This document shows positions 43,443-54,758 of a stretch of DNA of 64,000 nucleotides, one piece after another. Below the pieces are notes generated by a model that was not told where the DNA came from, searched no databases, and worked only from the letters and a program-made list of their open reading frames with translations. How positions within the stretch are numbered: position 1 is the stretch's first letter; each line of letters starts with the position of its first letter. The translations under genes were made by a program, and so were the position numbers. This stretch comes from JACVRW01 sp963716215 (GTDB lineage Bacteria; Actinomycetota; Thermoleophilia; Solirubrobacterales; Thermoleophilaceae): contig OY970298.1 in NCBI GenBank assembly GCA_963716215.1, positions 1,674,001 to 1,738,000 of the forward strand, read 5' to 3'.

Positions 43443-45046
43443 ATGTGGACGTTGTCTGGCGCGAGCGCGCGCAACCTTGGCCGGCTAGTGATGAACGGAT
43501 TGGCCGTGATCGTCGTGGCGCTTACCGCGGCGGCGTGCGATAGCGGGTCCGACGCCGGCACGGAGGCGGACGACAATGCCGGACCGGTCCAGCGCGGCGG
43601 GACCCTTCAACTGGCGAGCGCCGTCGAGCCGATCACGCTCGACCCGAACCGCGGGCAGACCGACCCAGGGTCGCAGCACGCACAGGTGCTCATCTTCGAA
43701 CGCCTTGTGAGCCTCGAGCCAGGTTCGGCGGAGGTAAAGCCGGGCCTGGCGGAGTCTTGGAAGCTGAGCGACGACAAGCGCTCGATGACGTTCAAGCTGC
43801 GCGACGCGAAGTTCTCCGACGGCTCGCCGGTGACGTCGGAGGACGTGAAGTTCTCGCTCGATCGAGCCGCCGACGAAGAGACTGACCCGAACTTCGGGGC
43901 GTCGCTGAGGCAGATGATCTCGTCGATCACGACCCCCGATCCGCGAACGGTCGTGATCCACTTCACCGGCCCGCAGCCCGCGATTCTTCCGTACATGGTT
44001 CTGGCTCCGTGCTCGATCGTCTCCAAGAAGGCGTTCGAGCGCATCGGGGCCAAGCGATTCGGCGTAGCGCCGACCGACGCGGGTCCGGTCCCTTCAAGCT
44101 CGCGAAGTGGAGCAAGGGCCAGCGGGTCGAGCTCGTGCGCAATCCCCACTACTGGCGCAACGGGCTGCCGTACCTAGACGGGGTGAACCTGCTCTACGTC
44201 CCCGACGACAACACGCGCCTGCTCGACCTGCGCTCCGGTCGGCTCGACATCGCCGACGACGTTCCGTACTCCCAGCTCGAATCGATCGAAGGGACGCCGG
44301 GCGTCAAGCTTAAGGTGACGCCGGTGGCCGCCGTCTTCGGCCCGTTCCTCTCCGGACGCGGGCCGCTGAAGGACGTCAAGGTGCGACAGGCGCTCAACTA
44401 CGCGACACCCAAGGAGGCGATCCGGAAGGTCGCCCTGCAGGGCAGGGGCGAGCTGGCCAACAGCTTCATCCCGCCGATGAAGTACGGGGACAAGGACATG
44501 CCCGTCTACCCCTACGACGTCGAGAAGGCGAAGCAGCTGATGGCGCAGTCCGACCAGCCCGACGGCTTCGACCTCGAGCTGCTGATTCAGAGCGGCGACG
44601 CGGTGTCGAAGCAGACGGCGTCGATGCTGCAGGACGCCTGGAAGGAGATCGGCGTCGACCTGAAGATCCGGTCGATCGAGCCGCGCTCTGTTCACCGCAT
44701 CTTCAGCGGCGACTTCACCGCCGCGCTGCTCCCGCCCACCATGGCCTCGAGCGACATCCCGTCCGAGGACGAGTTCGCGATCAATCTGACGACGCCGGCG
44801 TTGGAGAGCATCCTCGCGCACGCCGACCCGAAGTTGCGCTCCCTGATCAGGCAGATCAACGGGACCTGGGACGAGGACAGGCGCCGCGAGCTGTTCGCGC
44901 AGTACCTGCGCCAATGCAGGGAGAACCCGGTGTTCGTGCCGATCGCGGTCGCCACCGCGCGCACCGCGATGCGCGACAACGTGCACGGGTTCGACTACAT
45001 CCTCCTGAACTGGCTCTACCTCGATCGCACCTGGATCGAGCAGTAG
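43443..45046 (+). pseudogene. Family 5 oligopeptide ABC substrate-binding lipoprotein, one frameshift
   Basis: An SBP_bac_5 protein. ATG 43443 follows AGAGGAGA. The signal ends in the lipobox TAAACDSG. Family landmarks are LQLASAVEPITLDPN, GLAESWKLSDDKRSMTFKLR and SPVTSEDVKFSLDR. Near 44085 the frame changes, and the continuation (GSGPFKLAKWSKGQRVELV, NPHYWRNGLPYLDG, VRQALNYATPKEAI) reaches a stop at 45046. It delivers di/oligopeptides or related solutes to the permeases encoded next. Confidence 0.85.
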
Positions 45047-45072
45047 GGGTTCCGGCGGGGCGGGGATCGACG

Positions 45073-46002
45073 ATGACTCGCTACCTGATCGGACGGCTGC
45101 TGCAGGGCGTGCTCGTCCTGTTCGCCATCTCGGTCCTCGCCTTCGCGGTCACCCGCCTGGTCCCGGGCGACCCCGCGCTGATCATCTGGGACCCGAGCAC
45201 GCGACCCCGAGGCGATCGCGGAGCTGCACCATCAGCTCGGGCTCGACCGCCCGCTGGTCGAGCAGTACCTCAGCTTCGTCGGCGGCGCGGTGCAGCTCGA
45301 CTTCGGCGAGTCGCTGCGGCCGCGCCAACCGGTCTCCGAGCGTCCTGTGGCCCCTGTTGGCCGAGCCTGCTGCTGATCGCGTACGCGTCGCTGCTCGCCG
45401 TGCTCGTGACGGTCCCCTTGGGCGTGCTGGCGGCGACGCGGCGCAACCGGCCGCGGACCATGCGATCCGCATCGGCGGGACGCTCAGCTACGCGACGCCG
45501 CCGTTCCTTCCGGGCTGGTGCTCGTGCTGATCTTCAGCCTCCAGCTGGGCTGTTCCCGGTGCAGGGCTACGGCAGCGGGCTGCTCGGGCACCTGCAGAGC
45601 CTGACGCTGCCGGCGGTCACGGTCGCGCTGTGGATGACGCCGCCGCTTGGTCCGCACGCTGCGCTCGGGGATGCTCGACACGCTCTCGCGCGACTTCGTC
45701 GAATCGGCGCGGGCGACGCGGGCTGAGCCGCCGCCGCGTGCTGCTCAAGCACGCGCTGCGCAACTCGGCGCTGCCGACGATCACGGTGCTCGGGCTCTCG
45801 GTCGGGCATGCTGCTGAGCTGCGGTGGTCGTCGAGAACGTCTTCTCGATCCCGGGCTCGGGACGTTGCTGGTCGCGGCGGTGACCACGCGGGACTACCCG
45901 GTGATCCAGGGGCTGGTCCTGGTCTTCGCCGCGGTGGTCGTCGTCTGCAGCCTCGTCACCGACCTCGTCTACCTGGTCGTCGACCCGAGGATCCGGCTGT
46001 GA
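45073..46002 (+). pseudogene. Oligopeptide ABC permease (DppB-like), several frameshifts
   Basis: The start MTRYLIGRLLQGVLVLFAIS and LVPGDPALIIWDPS are typical of DppB. The rest must be read through at least four frame changes: ELHHQLGLDRPLVEQYLSFV, LLLIAYASLLAVLVTVPLGV, YGSGLLGHLQSLTLPAVTVA, and the final TTRDYPVIQGLVLVFAAVVV to VVDPRIRL at 46002. All pieces are in family order. Extreme indel density with conserved residues points to poor consensus here. Confidence 0.75.
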
Positions 46003-46894
46003 GCGCGCACGGGTCGATCCACGATATCGCTCTGAGCGCCTGCAGCGCGTCCAGCGTCGCGTCCGGCGCGAGCGCCGCTGGCTGCACATCAGCCTGTCGA
46101 TCGGCCTCGCGCTCATCGCCCTGGTCGTCATCCTGAGCGCGCTTTACCCGTTGCTGCCACTCCCTCCGCCGAACGAGCAGAACTACGACGCGGTACTGCA
46201 GCGCCCCGTCCTGGTCGCATCCGTTCGGCACCGACGACCTCGGGCGCGACTTGCTCAGCCGCACGCTCGCCGCGGGGCGGATCGATCTGCCGGTCGCGGT
46301 GCTGGTGACATTGCTCTCGGCGGTGATCGGCGTCGGCCTCGGGCGGTGGCGGGCTTCGCCGGGGGCTGGATCGACGCGGTGATCACGCGCCTCGCCGACA
46401 TCGTCATCGCCTTCCCGTTCATCGTCCTGGTGATCGTGGTGATCGCGATCTTCGGACCCGGCCTCAAGGGCGTGATCATCGGTGTCCCGCTGGTGGGCTG
46501 GGCGGTCTACGCGCGGCTCACCCGCGCGGAGATGCTGGTCATCCGCGAGCAGGACTACATGCGCGCAACCGAGATCCTCGGCTACTCGCGCCGGCGCGCG
46601 CTGCTGCGCCACGCACTACCGAACATCTGGCGCCCGGCGCTCGCCTTCAGCATGGTCGACGTCGTTCTCAACATCCTGCTCGTGGCGTCTCTCTCGTACC
46701 TCGGACTCGGCGTCCAGCCTCCTACCGCCGAGTGGGGATCGATCATCGCCGACGGTCAGCAGTACCTGCTCACGGCGTGGTGGATCTCGATCCTGCCCGG
46801 GGTCGTCGTGGTGCTGGTGGGAGTCGGCTTCAGCCTCGTCGGCGACGCCGTCGCCGACATCCTCGGCCGCGACCTTGCGCTGGCGAGAGTCTGA
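45999..46894 (+). pseudogene. Oligopeptide ABC permease (DppC-like), frameshifted 5' part
   Basis: The 3' two thirds are clear: GGWIDAVITRLADIVIAFPF, the EAA loop LTRAEMLVIREQDYMRATEI and PNIWRPALAFSMVDVVLNI, then SYLGLGVQPPTAEWGSIIAD. The 5' third (from a probable GTG 45999) needs frame changes near 46070-46350; only short pieces such as LLPLPPPNEQNYDAV read well. The stop overlaps the ATG of the next gene. Confidence 0.75.
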
Positions 46895-47893
46895 TGGGCG
46901 TTCCGGCGCTCTCTGTCGAGGAACTCTCCGTCGGGTTCCCAACCCAAGGCGGAAATGTTGCGCTGGCGGCCGATGGCGTCAGCTTCGAGGTCGAGGCCGG
47001 CAGGACGCTCGGCCTTGTCGGCGAGTCGGGATGCGGCAAGAGCGTCACGCTGCGGGCGCTGATGGGCCTGGTCCAGTACCCCGGCGAAGTGGTCGGAGGC
47101 AGAGATCCGGCTCTTCGGCGACGAGTTGGCCGGCGCTCGACGAGCGCCGCTGGGAGGACGTACGGGGCTCGAGGATCGCGATGGTCTTCCAGGACCCGAT
47201 GACGTCGCTCGAACCCGCTGTTCACGGTCGGCGACCAGCTCACCGAGGTCCTGCGGCTCAAGCGCGGGATGTCGCGCAGTCGCAGCGCGCTCGAGGCCGT
47301 CGAGCTGCTCGATCGCGTCGGCATCCGCGGCCGCGCGAGCGCCTCGGCGACTACCCGCACCAGCTCAGCGGCGGCATGCGCCAGCGCGTGATGATCGCGA
47401 TCGCGATCGCCGGCCGCCCGCAGGTGCTGCTCGCCGACGAGCCGACCACGGCGCTCGACGTGACCGTGCAGGCCCAGATCCTCCGGACTGTCGTCGTCGC
47501 TCCGCGAGGATTTCGGCATGGCGACGATCATCGTCTCGCACGACCTCGGGGTGATCGGCCAGGTTTGCGACGACGTCGCGGTGATGTACGCCGGACGAGT
47601 CGTGGAGCGGGGGTCTGTCGACTCGGTCCTCGACCGCCCGCGACACCCCTACACGGAGGGTCTTGCCCAGGTCGTCGCCGAGCTCGGGAGCCGCCGGCGA
47701 AATGGCACCGGACGTTGCAGACCCTCGGGGGCCAGCCGCCGCTGCTTTCCGACCTTCCGCCCGGGTTGCTCGTTTGCTCCGCGCTGCCGGTACATCCCGG
47801 ACCGCATGCGAGAGCTTCGACATGCACCTGGATGCTCCCGTGCGAGAGCACGGAACCGCGTGCCTCGTACGCCAGCTCGAGAGGACTGGATGA
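46894..47893 (+). pseudogene. Oligopeptide ABC ATPase (DppD-like), several frameshifts
   Basis: Begins MGVPALSVEELSVGFPTQGG with Walker A GLVGESGCGKSVTL. After frame changes, FQDPMTSL, the signature LSGGMRQRVMIAIAIAGRPQ, LLADEPTTALDVTVQAQIL and IIVSHDLGVIGQVCDDVAVM can be read, and the C-terminal peptide-transporter extension (CSFAPRCRYIPDR) ends at 47893. The stop overlaps the ATG of the DppF-like gene. Confidence 0.75.
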
Positions 47894-48758
47894 GCGGCGA
47901 GCCCCTGCTCCGGGTCGAAGGCGTCAGCAAGAGCTTCGGCTCGACGGCGCGCCTGCTCGGCGGCGCCGGGCGTGAGGCCGTTCGCGCCCTCGACGAAGTC
48001 TCGCTGACCGTCGACCGCCACGAGACGGTCGCGCTCGTCGGCGAGTCCGGCAGCGGTAAGAGCACTCTGGCCGGCGTGATCGTCCGCCTGGTCGAACCCG
48101 ATGCAGGGTCGAGTCCTCTTCGGCGAGGAGAGCGTGCTCGACATCCCCACGCGCCGGCTAAGCCCGTCCGCCGCCGAATGCAGATGGTCTTCCAGGATCC
48201 GTACTCGTCGCTCAACCCGCGCCACAGCATTCGCTCCGCGATCGCCGAGCCCGCACTGGTTCACGGCCGAATCGATCGCGCACGGCGACGACCTTCGTCG
48301 ACGAGATGCTCGAGCGCGTCGGGCTGCCGGCTCAGGTGGCAACCCGGCTTCCGCGCGAGCTCTCCGGCGGTCAGCGCCAGCGAGTCGCGATCGCGCGGGC
48401 GCTGGCAGTCGGGCCGGAGCTGCTGATCGCCGACGAGGCGGTCAGCGCACTCGATGTCTCCGTCCAGGCGCAGATTCTCAACCTGTTCGAGAACCTCCGG
48501 GAGGAACTGGGGCTGACGATGCTGTTCATCGCGCACCAACTGCCGGTGGTCGCACATATCGCCGACCGCGTGGCCGTCATGTACCTGGGACGGATCGTCG
48601 AGATCGGACCGCCGGAGGTGCTGTTCGAGAACCCCAGCCACCCCTACACGGCCGCCCTCGTCGCCGCACAGCCAGGGCGCGACCGGCGCGCTGGTCAGCA
48701 GCGCGGCGATGGGGCGGCGAGCTGTCGCTGCCGAGCTGCTGCGGGCCGGATGCAGTGA
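47890..48758 (+). pseudogene. Oligopeptide ABC ATPase (DppF-like), several frameshifts
   Basis: Starts MSGEPLLRVEGVSKSFGSTA with Walker A LVGESGSGKSTLAGVIV. Frame changes near 48105, 48170 and 48290 are needed to read MQMVFQDPYSSLNPRHSI, then the signature LSGGQRQRVAIARALAVG, LLIADEAVSALDVSVQAQIL and FIAHQLPVVAHIADRVAVMY. The 3' end is uncertain; the frame used here stops at 48758. It is the second motor subunit of the peptide importer. Confidence 0.75.
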
Positions 48759-50152
48759 CCGAGATTGGTGCCGACGGGCGACTGAGATACGCGCGCACGA
48801 GCGTCTGCGCGACGGTCGCGATCGGCTCGAGCAGCGAGCGGCGCGCCATGACGTCGAATTGTCGCTGGCCATGGTCGCTGCGGCAAGATGCGGCGGACTG
48901 AGATCCGCGATCGACATGAAGGGAGATCTGGGACGAGCCGTATACGTTGCTACGAAGGAATCGACAGCTACTGCTGCCGCGACGGCAGTAGCGTAGACGC
49001 TGCTGAGCTGCTCTGCGACGCGCACGTCGGCGACGACGTGATTGTGCTCGTCGACGAAGCGCCCATGGGTGTCGTTCATCCACGTACGCCGAGTCGTCGG
49101 AGGGCTTCTCAGCGAGTCGGCGGGGCACGCTGGCCGAGATGGGCGTGCAGGGCGGCGATCTGCGCCGCCGTGCCGCTCGAAGTCGGTCGAGCCGTCGATC
49201 GTGCTGTTGGGAATCCTGGCGAATGTGCGCGGTGCATGTCTGGCTGTTCACGGCGTCGGCCTGGATGCGGTCGACGATCGCCTGGCCGACAGCGACGTGC
49301 TGGGCGATGATCTATGGATGCATCGAGGCGGTATGTTCGCGACGCGGCCCCGCGCCGGTGCGCGGCTCCGCGGGGTTTCGCTGGGGCATCCAGCAAGGCG
49401 AGCCGGCTCGAAGCGGTCGAGCGTGACGATGATGTCTTCACCTGCTGCACACGTTCGGCATGATCTGGTCAGCCAGGCGCGGAGGTTCCGTCGCCGCGCT
49501 CGCCTCGTTCATTCTGACATGTGGTACGGGCCTGGATGTGCGGCAGCGAGGACGCTCACCTGGTCTCGCTGACTCGTAGGGGCGGCGTATGCCTTGACCA
49601 CGGAGTCGTTGGCACGTCTTCTGCTCGGACGGACCATCTTGGCGCGCGAATGCTCTTCGACCTCAAGATGTGTACGCGGAACGCTCAGCAACGGGATCAC
49701 GAACCTCGCTGGGCGCGAACCGTCTACTCCGGCTCCGCGCAAGGCGGACGCCGAGGCTCTGGAGCTGACATCGCTGCGCCGCCGCTCCAGGCGCTGGCGA
49801 GCCGCCGACCTGGATCGACTGGAACTCGTCGTGGCGCGAGTCGGCGATTCGATCGACGACATCGACTACGGCCAGAGCGTGACCACCTGCTGGTCCGCGA
49901 CGACCACCTGCGTCAGGACCGAGCAGCTTCGCCTGGGCGGCGCCCTGCGCGGCACACGCGTGCGGAAACCGACACGACTGGTCAAGAGGCGCGGTCGGCG
50001 TGCTGGTGAGCCTGCACCAGACCCCAGGCTTCGCCGGGACGGTCTGTACTTCGACGAGTGCAGCGCCGAGCGGCTTCCTTCGCACCTGGTACGGACTCGA
50101 CGGGACGCCGAACGCGCAGGCGTCTGGGCTGACGCCGGCGCGCGCGGACGAC
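48759..50152. other. 1.4 kb without a confident gene, likely indel-rich
   Basis: No frame on either strand gives a recognisable protein. Short protein-like stretches occur on the minus strand (MNDTHGRFVDEHNHVVADVR near 49079; KAYAAPTSQRDQVSVLAAAH near 49550) and on the plus strand (LVSLHQTPGFAGTVCTSTSA near 50000). Given the frameshifts on both sides, one or two genes may be scrambled here. Confidence 0.4.
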
Positions 50153-51863
50153 GTGACGACGAGCTTCGGCCACCTTTCGCGCGTGAAGGTGCGGTCGAGC
50201 TCGACGTCCCCGCGCGGATGCGCGACGGGACGGTGCTGCGCGCGAACGTGTACCGGCCTGACGGCGACGGCCCGTGGCCGACGCTGCTCACGCGCACGCC
50301 CTACGACAAGGACGACCACGGCGACGCCGTCTGGTGCGGGCTCGACCCGCTGCAGACGGCGCGGCGCGGGTTCGTCGTCGTGGTGCAGGACGTGCGCGGG
50401 CGCTTCGGCTCCGACGGGGCGTTCGAGGCGTACCGCTGGGAGGCGCGCGACGGACACGACGCGGTCGAGTGGGCGGCGCGGCTGCCGGGCTCGAACGGTC
50501 GCGTTGGCATGTACGGCAGCAGCTATTGCGGCAGCACGCAGTGGCTTGCGGCGGCCGAGCGGCCGCCGTCGCTGGCGGCGATCTCGCCGGGGCTGACGTG
50601 GTCGGAGCCGATGGACGGGCTGCTCGCGCGCGGCGGCGCGGTCGAGCTCGGCCTCGCGCTGCGGTGGCCGCTGGAGAACGGCTGGGACGCGCTCGGGCGG
50701 CTGGGGTTGGACGGCGCGGAGCACGCACGGCGCGGGGCGCGCGGTCGTGGACGAGTGGGACCGCGTCGCGGAGCGCGCATACTGGGAGCTGCCGGTTGCC
50801 GACGGCGCGCGTGCTCGCTCGCCACGGGCTGCCGGAGCTGGGTGGCATCGGCGCGCTCGACCGCCCCGAGATCGCCGACCGCTGCCGCGTCACCGGCCTG
50901 CACGAGCGGGTTGACGTGCCCAGCCTGCACACCGGCCGGCTGGTTCGACATCTTCGCCCAGGGGACGCTCGACAACTACGTGGCGGCGGCCGCCGCGGGC
51001 CGCGAGCGCCCGACTCGATCGTCGGGCCGTGGACGCACCAGTCGTTCGGCGACCCGATCGGGGAGCTGCTGTTCGGCCTGCAGGCGAGCCGCGACGGGGC
51101 GCCGCTCGGACGGCCGTGGGGCGAGCTGCAGCTCGCGTGGCTGCGCGCGCAGCTCGATCCGGGCGCGACGTGCGGAGCTGCCCGAGGCGCTCGTGCGGAT
51201 CTTCGTCGATGGGCCGCAACGAGTGGCGCGACGAGCCGAGCTGGCCGCTTGCGCGGGCGCGCGAGGAGCGCTGGCACCTGCACGCGCGGCGCGTGGCCTC
51301 TCAGCCTGAGCGCTCCCGAGCCTGCGGGGACGCCGACGCACGTTCGTCTACGACCCGGCGGATCCGGTCCCGACGGACGGGCGGCAACACGGCTGATGTG
51401 GCCGGGCATCCGGCGGGTCCGGTCGATCAGGCGGCGTCGAGGCGCGCGACGACGTGCTCGTCTTCACCGAGCGAGCCGCTGGACGGGGAGCTGGAGGTGA
51501 CGGGGCGCGTGCGGGTCGTGCTGCACACGCGGAGCTCGGCGCCGTCGACCGACTGGGTCGCGCGCCTCTGCGACGTCCACCCCGACGGTCGCTCGTTCAA
51601 CGTGTGCGACGGGATCGTGCGGGTCGTCGGGGGCGCGGACGAGGTGCGGCGCGTACGAGATCGACCTGTGGTCGACGAGCAACGCGTTCTTGCCCGGCCA
51701 CCGCCTGCGGGTGCATGTGACGAGCAGCTCGTTCCCGCGCTGGGATCGCAACCTCAACACGGGCGACCAGCGCTCGCCGCGGATGCAGGTCGCGCACCAG
51801 CGGGTCTTCCACGACGCCGACCGGCCGTCGTGGATCGAGCTGCCGGTTATCGGGGGCGGCTAG
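50153..51863 (+). pseudogene. CocE/NonD-type hydrolase (X-Pro dipeptidyl-peptidase family), several frameshifts
   Basis: An alpha/beta hydrolase of the S15/CocE group. After a probable GTG 50153 and an early frame change, VELDVPARMRDGTVLRANVY, LLTRTPYDKDDHG and the nucleophile elbow GMYGSSYCGSTQW (Ser) are read in one frame to about 50740. Later pieces (NDWCV-type antisense apart) include WFDIFAQGTLDNYVAAAAAG, the C-terminal jelly-roll segment RVRVVLHTRSSAPSTDW and LPGHRLRVHVTSSSFPRWD, ending at 51863. A peptidase beside a peptide importer would hydrolyse imported peptides or acyl esters. Confidence 0.75.
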
Positions 51864-51997
51864 ATGGCGGCCCAGACCTCCAGCCTACGCCGGCGCGCTT
51901 TGCGGTTCCTTACGGGGACGAACCCACCGGCAGGGGCTTTGCCGATCCGCCGATGACGTCGCTCCAGGAAGTCGGGCACCGAGACCGTTCATCACGG

Positions 51998-53388
51998 TCA
52001 GACGATAATTGAGCGCTGATCGCGGCCGTTGCCCTGTACCAGGAAGTTGAGGCCGTTGCGACCTGCAGGGCCGAGGTGGAAGTTCGGCGGCTTCGCCACC
52101 TGGCGGAAGCTCATCCAGGTTGGACGCCGCGACATACGGATTGTGGGCGCACCGGGTTGTGTAGTCACGCCGAGCGCGAGCATGAGGGTTTCTGGACGGG
52201 TAGGCGGCGGAGGGAGAAGCCGGCGCTTGATGCGAAGCGGTGACCCGGGCCCCAGCTCGGCGCTAGCGATCGACGCTGACGACCCGCTGACGCTGGCATC
52301 GGTGCCTACCAGGCGGGGCGCATAGTGGTCGAAGAAGAGGCGGGCGACGAGCTCGCCGCGGGTGCCGGTCCCGGTCTTCTCGAAGATCGTCTTGAGGTGG
52401 TCCTGGATCGTCCAGGCCGAAAGCTTCAGCCGGTCGGCCATCGCGGCCGTGTCCAAGCCTTGCGCCACGAGTTGGGTGACGACGCGTTCCCGCTCCGTCA
52501 GGCCGTAGGCGTGTGCCACCAGCGGGGCGAGCTCCAGTGTGCCGGCCGGCTCGAGGATCACGACGCTGCGGGCGTTGGCGCCCTCGCCGAGCAGCGACCC
52601 GTGCGCAAGCAGCCAGATCCCGGACGGCGTGCGTACCCGAGCGCGGGCGTCGGCCACGGTGTGTCCCCCGGCCGTGGTTGCGCGCGCGGCTTGCAACGGC
52701 GAGGACTACATCGGGAAGACCCTTGCTCGGCGGGTCGTATTCGGCCAGCTCTTCCAGCCATGCTTCGGCGGCCCGATTGGAGTGGGCAATCGAGTTGTCG
52801 GGTTCGAGCACAAGGACCCCGACGGATTGCATTGGCTCGGGTGCCATGGCCGACAACGCCCCCTGCACGATCGCGCGACGAAGCCCCTGGGCCAGCTCGC
52901 CCGATAGCGCCGCGAGGAGCTTCGACTCGGCGGGCGTGAAGTCTGCGCGTCCGGCCTCGCGCAGCAGGGTGATCGCGCCCCAGGTCGCGGAGTTGCCGAC
53001 CAGCGCCGCGCGCAGTTCGTCGCCGAAGCCGTTTGGCCGCCTGACCTCCCTGTGGCGCACGCTCCGGTCGAGGTCTCCGCCTGGTCGCTTCGTGCAGCCC
53101 CGCCGCCGGCTGCTTTGCGTGCGCCAGAGAGGAGAACGCGTTGAAGTCGTTCTGACCGATCTCGATCTCGGCCAGACGCGCCATCGCCGCGGGCGGGAGC
53201 CCGTTCTCCACGACCCCGCCGGTCGGCAGCAAGGTGGCCGGGTCGAGCGTCAGAACGCACACGCCGTCGAACGGCACTGCGCGACCGACAATCCGAGCTG
53301 CTCTGAGGGCGAAACCGCGCGCCTCGTGCCCGCGGTGGGCGAGGGAGACAAGTTCGGCCCGCATGGGGTCCAGGGAGCTGACGGCCAT
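51998..53388 (-). pseudogene. LuxR-family regulator with GAF-like N-terminal region, two frameshifts
   Basis: Starts at ATG 53388 with RAELVSLAHRGHEARGFALR and VPFDGVCVLTLDPATLLPTG, a GAF-like sensor found in actinobacterial LuxR proteins. A frame change near 53080 leads to LRAALVGNSATWGAITLLRE, and another near 52690 to the LuxR HTH (YGLTERERVVTQLVAQGLDT, LKLSAWTIQDHLKTIFEKTG). The HTH normally ends the protein; the ~90 codons that follow to 51998 are probably spurious. A palindrome 42 bp upstream is repeated before the gene at 54231. Confidence 0.75.
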
Positions 53389-53430
53389 CGAACGATTGTT
53401 GCATCGCGCGCCCCGCCCGCCTTCGATTTC

Positions 53431-53444
53431 CCCAGGATCCTGGG
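53431..53444. promoter_or_regulatory. Palindrome CCCAGGATCCTGGG upstream of the LuxR gene
   Basis: A perfect 14-bp palindrome 42 bp upstream of the LuxR start. The same 14 bp occur at 54744-54757 before the secreted-protein gene, and nowhere else noticed in the window. It is a candidate LuxR binding site (autoregulation); this is inferred. Confidence 0.55.
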
Positions 53445-53698
53445 ATTGTGTGAACGCCGCTCCACGCCTACAACTCCGAAGGCAAGCGCCAAGGAAGGAA
53501 CCCGTGCCCGTCAGGGAGGCTCATGGAGGACTGGGGATGCCGCGATCCATGAAGTGCCTGGTCATCTGCGCTTGAGAGCGAGGTCGCGTCACGCATCGAC
53601 AAGGTCGGCGCGTTCTACCACTGGGGCAGGGAAGTCTTGTGCGCCCCTGACCTTGGTCCGTTGATGCCACCCAACCACGAATGACTGGAGACAACGAC

Positions 53699-54172
53699 AT
53701 GACCACGCAGACCTATCGGGTCTTCATCAAGGCGACACCCCAGGAGATCTGGGACGCGATCACCGAACCCGAGCGGACGCAGAGGTATGGCTACCGGGGA
53801 ATCTCCGAGTTCGACCTTCGTCCAGGTGGCGCCTTCCGCGCCCGGGCAACGGAGGAATTCCAGGCCATGGGGATGCCGGAGGTGGTGGTCGACGGCGAGG
53901 TCCTCGAAGTCGACTCGCCGCGCAGGCTCGCGCACACCTGGCGCTTTCTCTGGGATGACGAGGTGAAGGCCGAGGGGCCGACGCGGGTCGCCTTCGAGAT
54001 CGACGAGAAGGACGCCGGCGTCTGCCGGCTGACGGTCACGCATGAGCTGGAGAACGCCCCGCGGACGGCGGCGCAGCTCGCCGGTGAAGTCGAGGGTGCC
54101 GGCGGCGGCTGGGCGTTCGTGCTGAGCGACCTCAAGACGCTGCTCGAGACTGGCGAGCCGCTGCCCGGCTGA
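53699..54172 (+). CDS. SRPBCC/AHSA1-family protein
   Basis: A 157-residue START-like fold: TYRVFIKATPQEIWDAITEP, FDLRPGGAFRARATEEF, then RLAHTWRFLWDDEVKAEGPT and ELENAPRTAAQLAGEVEG. These bind hydrophobic ligands or act as Hsp90-activator-like domains. ATG 53699 begins the conserved part. It ends at a strong hairpin shared with the convergent gene. A short protein-like frame just upstream (ending 53684) may be the remnant of another gene. Confidence 0.83.
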   Translation: MTTQTYRVFIKATPQEIWDAITEPERTQRYGYRGISEFDLRPGGAFRARATEEFQAMGMPEVVVDGEVLEVDSPRRLAHTWRFLWDDEVKAEGPTRVAFEIDEKDAGVCRLTVTHELENAPRTAAQLAGEVEGAGGGWAFVLSDLKTLLETGEPLPG

Positions 54173-54184
54173 CGGCGTGCGGGC

Positions 54185-54225
54185 GATGCGGGCGGCCTCG
54201 CCTGTACGGCGGGGCCGCCCGCATC
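54185..54225. terminator. Bidirectional hairpin terminator
   Basis: GATGCGGGCGGCC (54185-54197) and GGCCGCCCGCATC (54213-54225) form a perfect 13-bp stem with a 15-nt loop between the convergent SRPBCC and secreted-protein genes. There is no T-run; such stems are common terminators in actinobacteria. Confidence 0.75.
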
Positions 54226-54230
54226 GGGTG

Positions 54231-54674
54231 TTAGCGCACCCGGTCCAACCTGCTCGCCCAGCGATACTGGCCGTCTCCGTAACCTCCGTACTGGAAGTCG
54301 CCCTTGATCTCCACCATCCCACCGTGTGTCTCGTTGAACAGTCGAGAGTTGTGTCGGTATGAGACCCTCTGTGCGGCCCAGCAGTCCACCCAACGGTAGG
54401 TTGCGCGGCGCAGCCAGATTCGCCGCGGCGACACCCTGTTGGGGTCGGGATGAGCCCAGTGGTAGCTGAGTAGCTGCCAGCGGTAATAGCCCGGCCCCGT
54501 GGTGATCCACCGGATCACACAGCGGTTGTCTTTGCTGGTGGGCGGAAAGTGTGTGTAAAACCACTTCTCGTTCCATGAAGTGGCCGACGCCGGCGCCGGT
54601 CCCGTCAGCGAACCCGCGAAGGCGAGCAGGGGGACGGTCAGGGCGAAGGCGAGCCACGTTTTGGGCAGCCGCAT
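54231..54674 (-). CDS. Small secreted Trp/Tyr/Arg-rich protein
   Basis: About 147 residues from ATG 54674, chosen for the AGGAGG site just upstream. A signal peptide (TWLAFALTVPLLAFAGSL to PASA) is followed by a ~110-residue mature part with two Cys and many aromatic and basic residues (WFYTHFPPTSKDNRCVIRW; YRWVDCWAAQRVSYRHN). No family was recognised. A 16-bp palindrome 69 bp upstream also precedes the LuxR gene, so it may be a LuxR target. Confidence 0.7.
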   Translation of the reverse strand: MRLPKTWLAFALTVPLLAFAGSLTGPAPASATSWNEKWFYTHFPPTSKDNRCVIRWITTGPGYYRWQLLSYHWAHPDPNRVSPRRIWLRRATYRWVDCWAAQRVSYRHNSRLFNETHGGMVEIKGDFQYGGYGDGQYRWASRLDRVR

Positions 54675-54742
54675 GCGCAGCACCTCCTTTGATAGTTGGC
54701 ATCTACGCCTTCCAGAATGTCGAGCGCAGGTGCCGGCGGCCA

Positions 54743-54758
54743 TCCCAGGATCCTGGGA
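54743..54758. promoter_or_regulatory. Palindrome TCCCAGGATCCTGGGA upstream of the secreted-protein gene
   Basis: A perfect 16-bp palindrome 69 bp upstream of ATG 54674. It contains the same 14-bp core as 53431-53444. A binding site for the LuxR protein encoded at 51998-53388 is the simplest reading. Confidence 0.6.

Noticed and set aside
53566..53684. Short plus-strand frame ESEVASRIDKVGAFYHWGRE
   Set aside because: Protein-like but only about 38 codons after a stop, with no start; possibly the 3' end of a lost or shifted gene.
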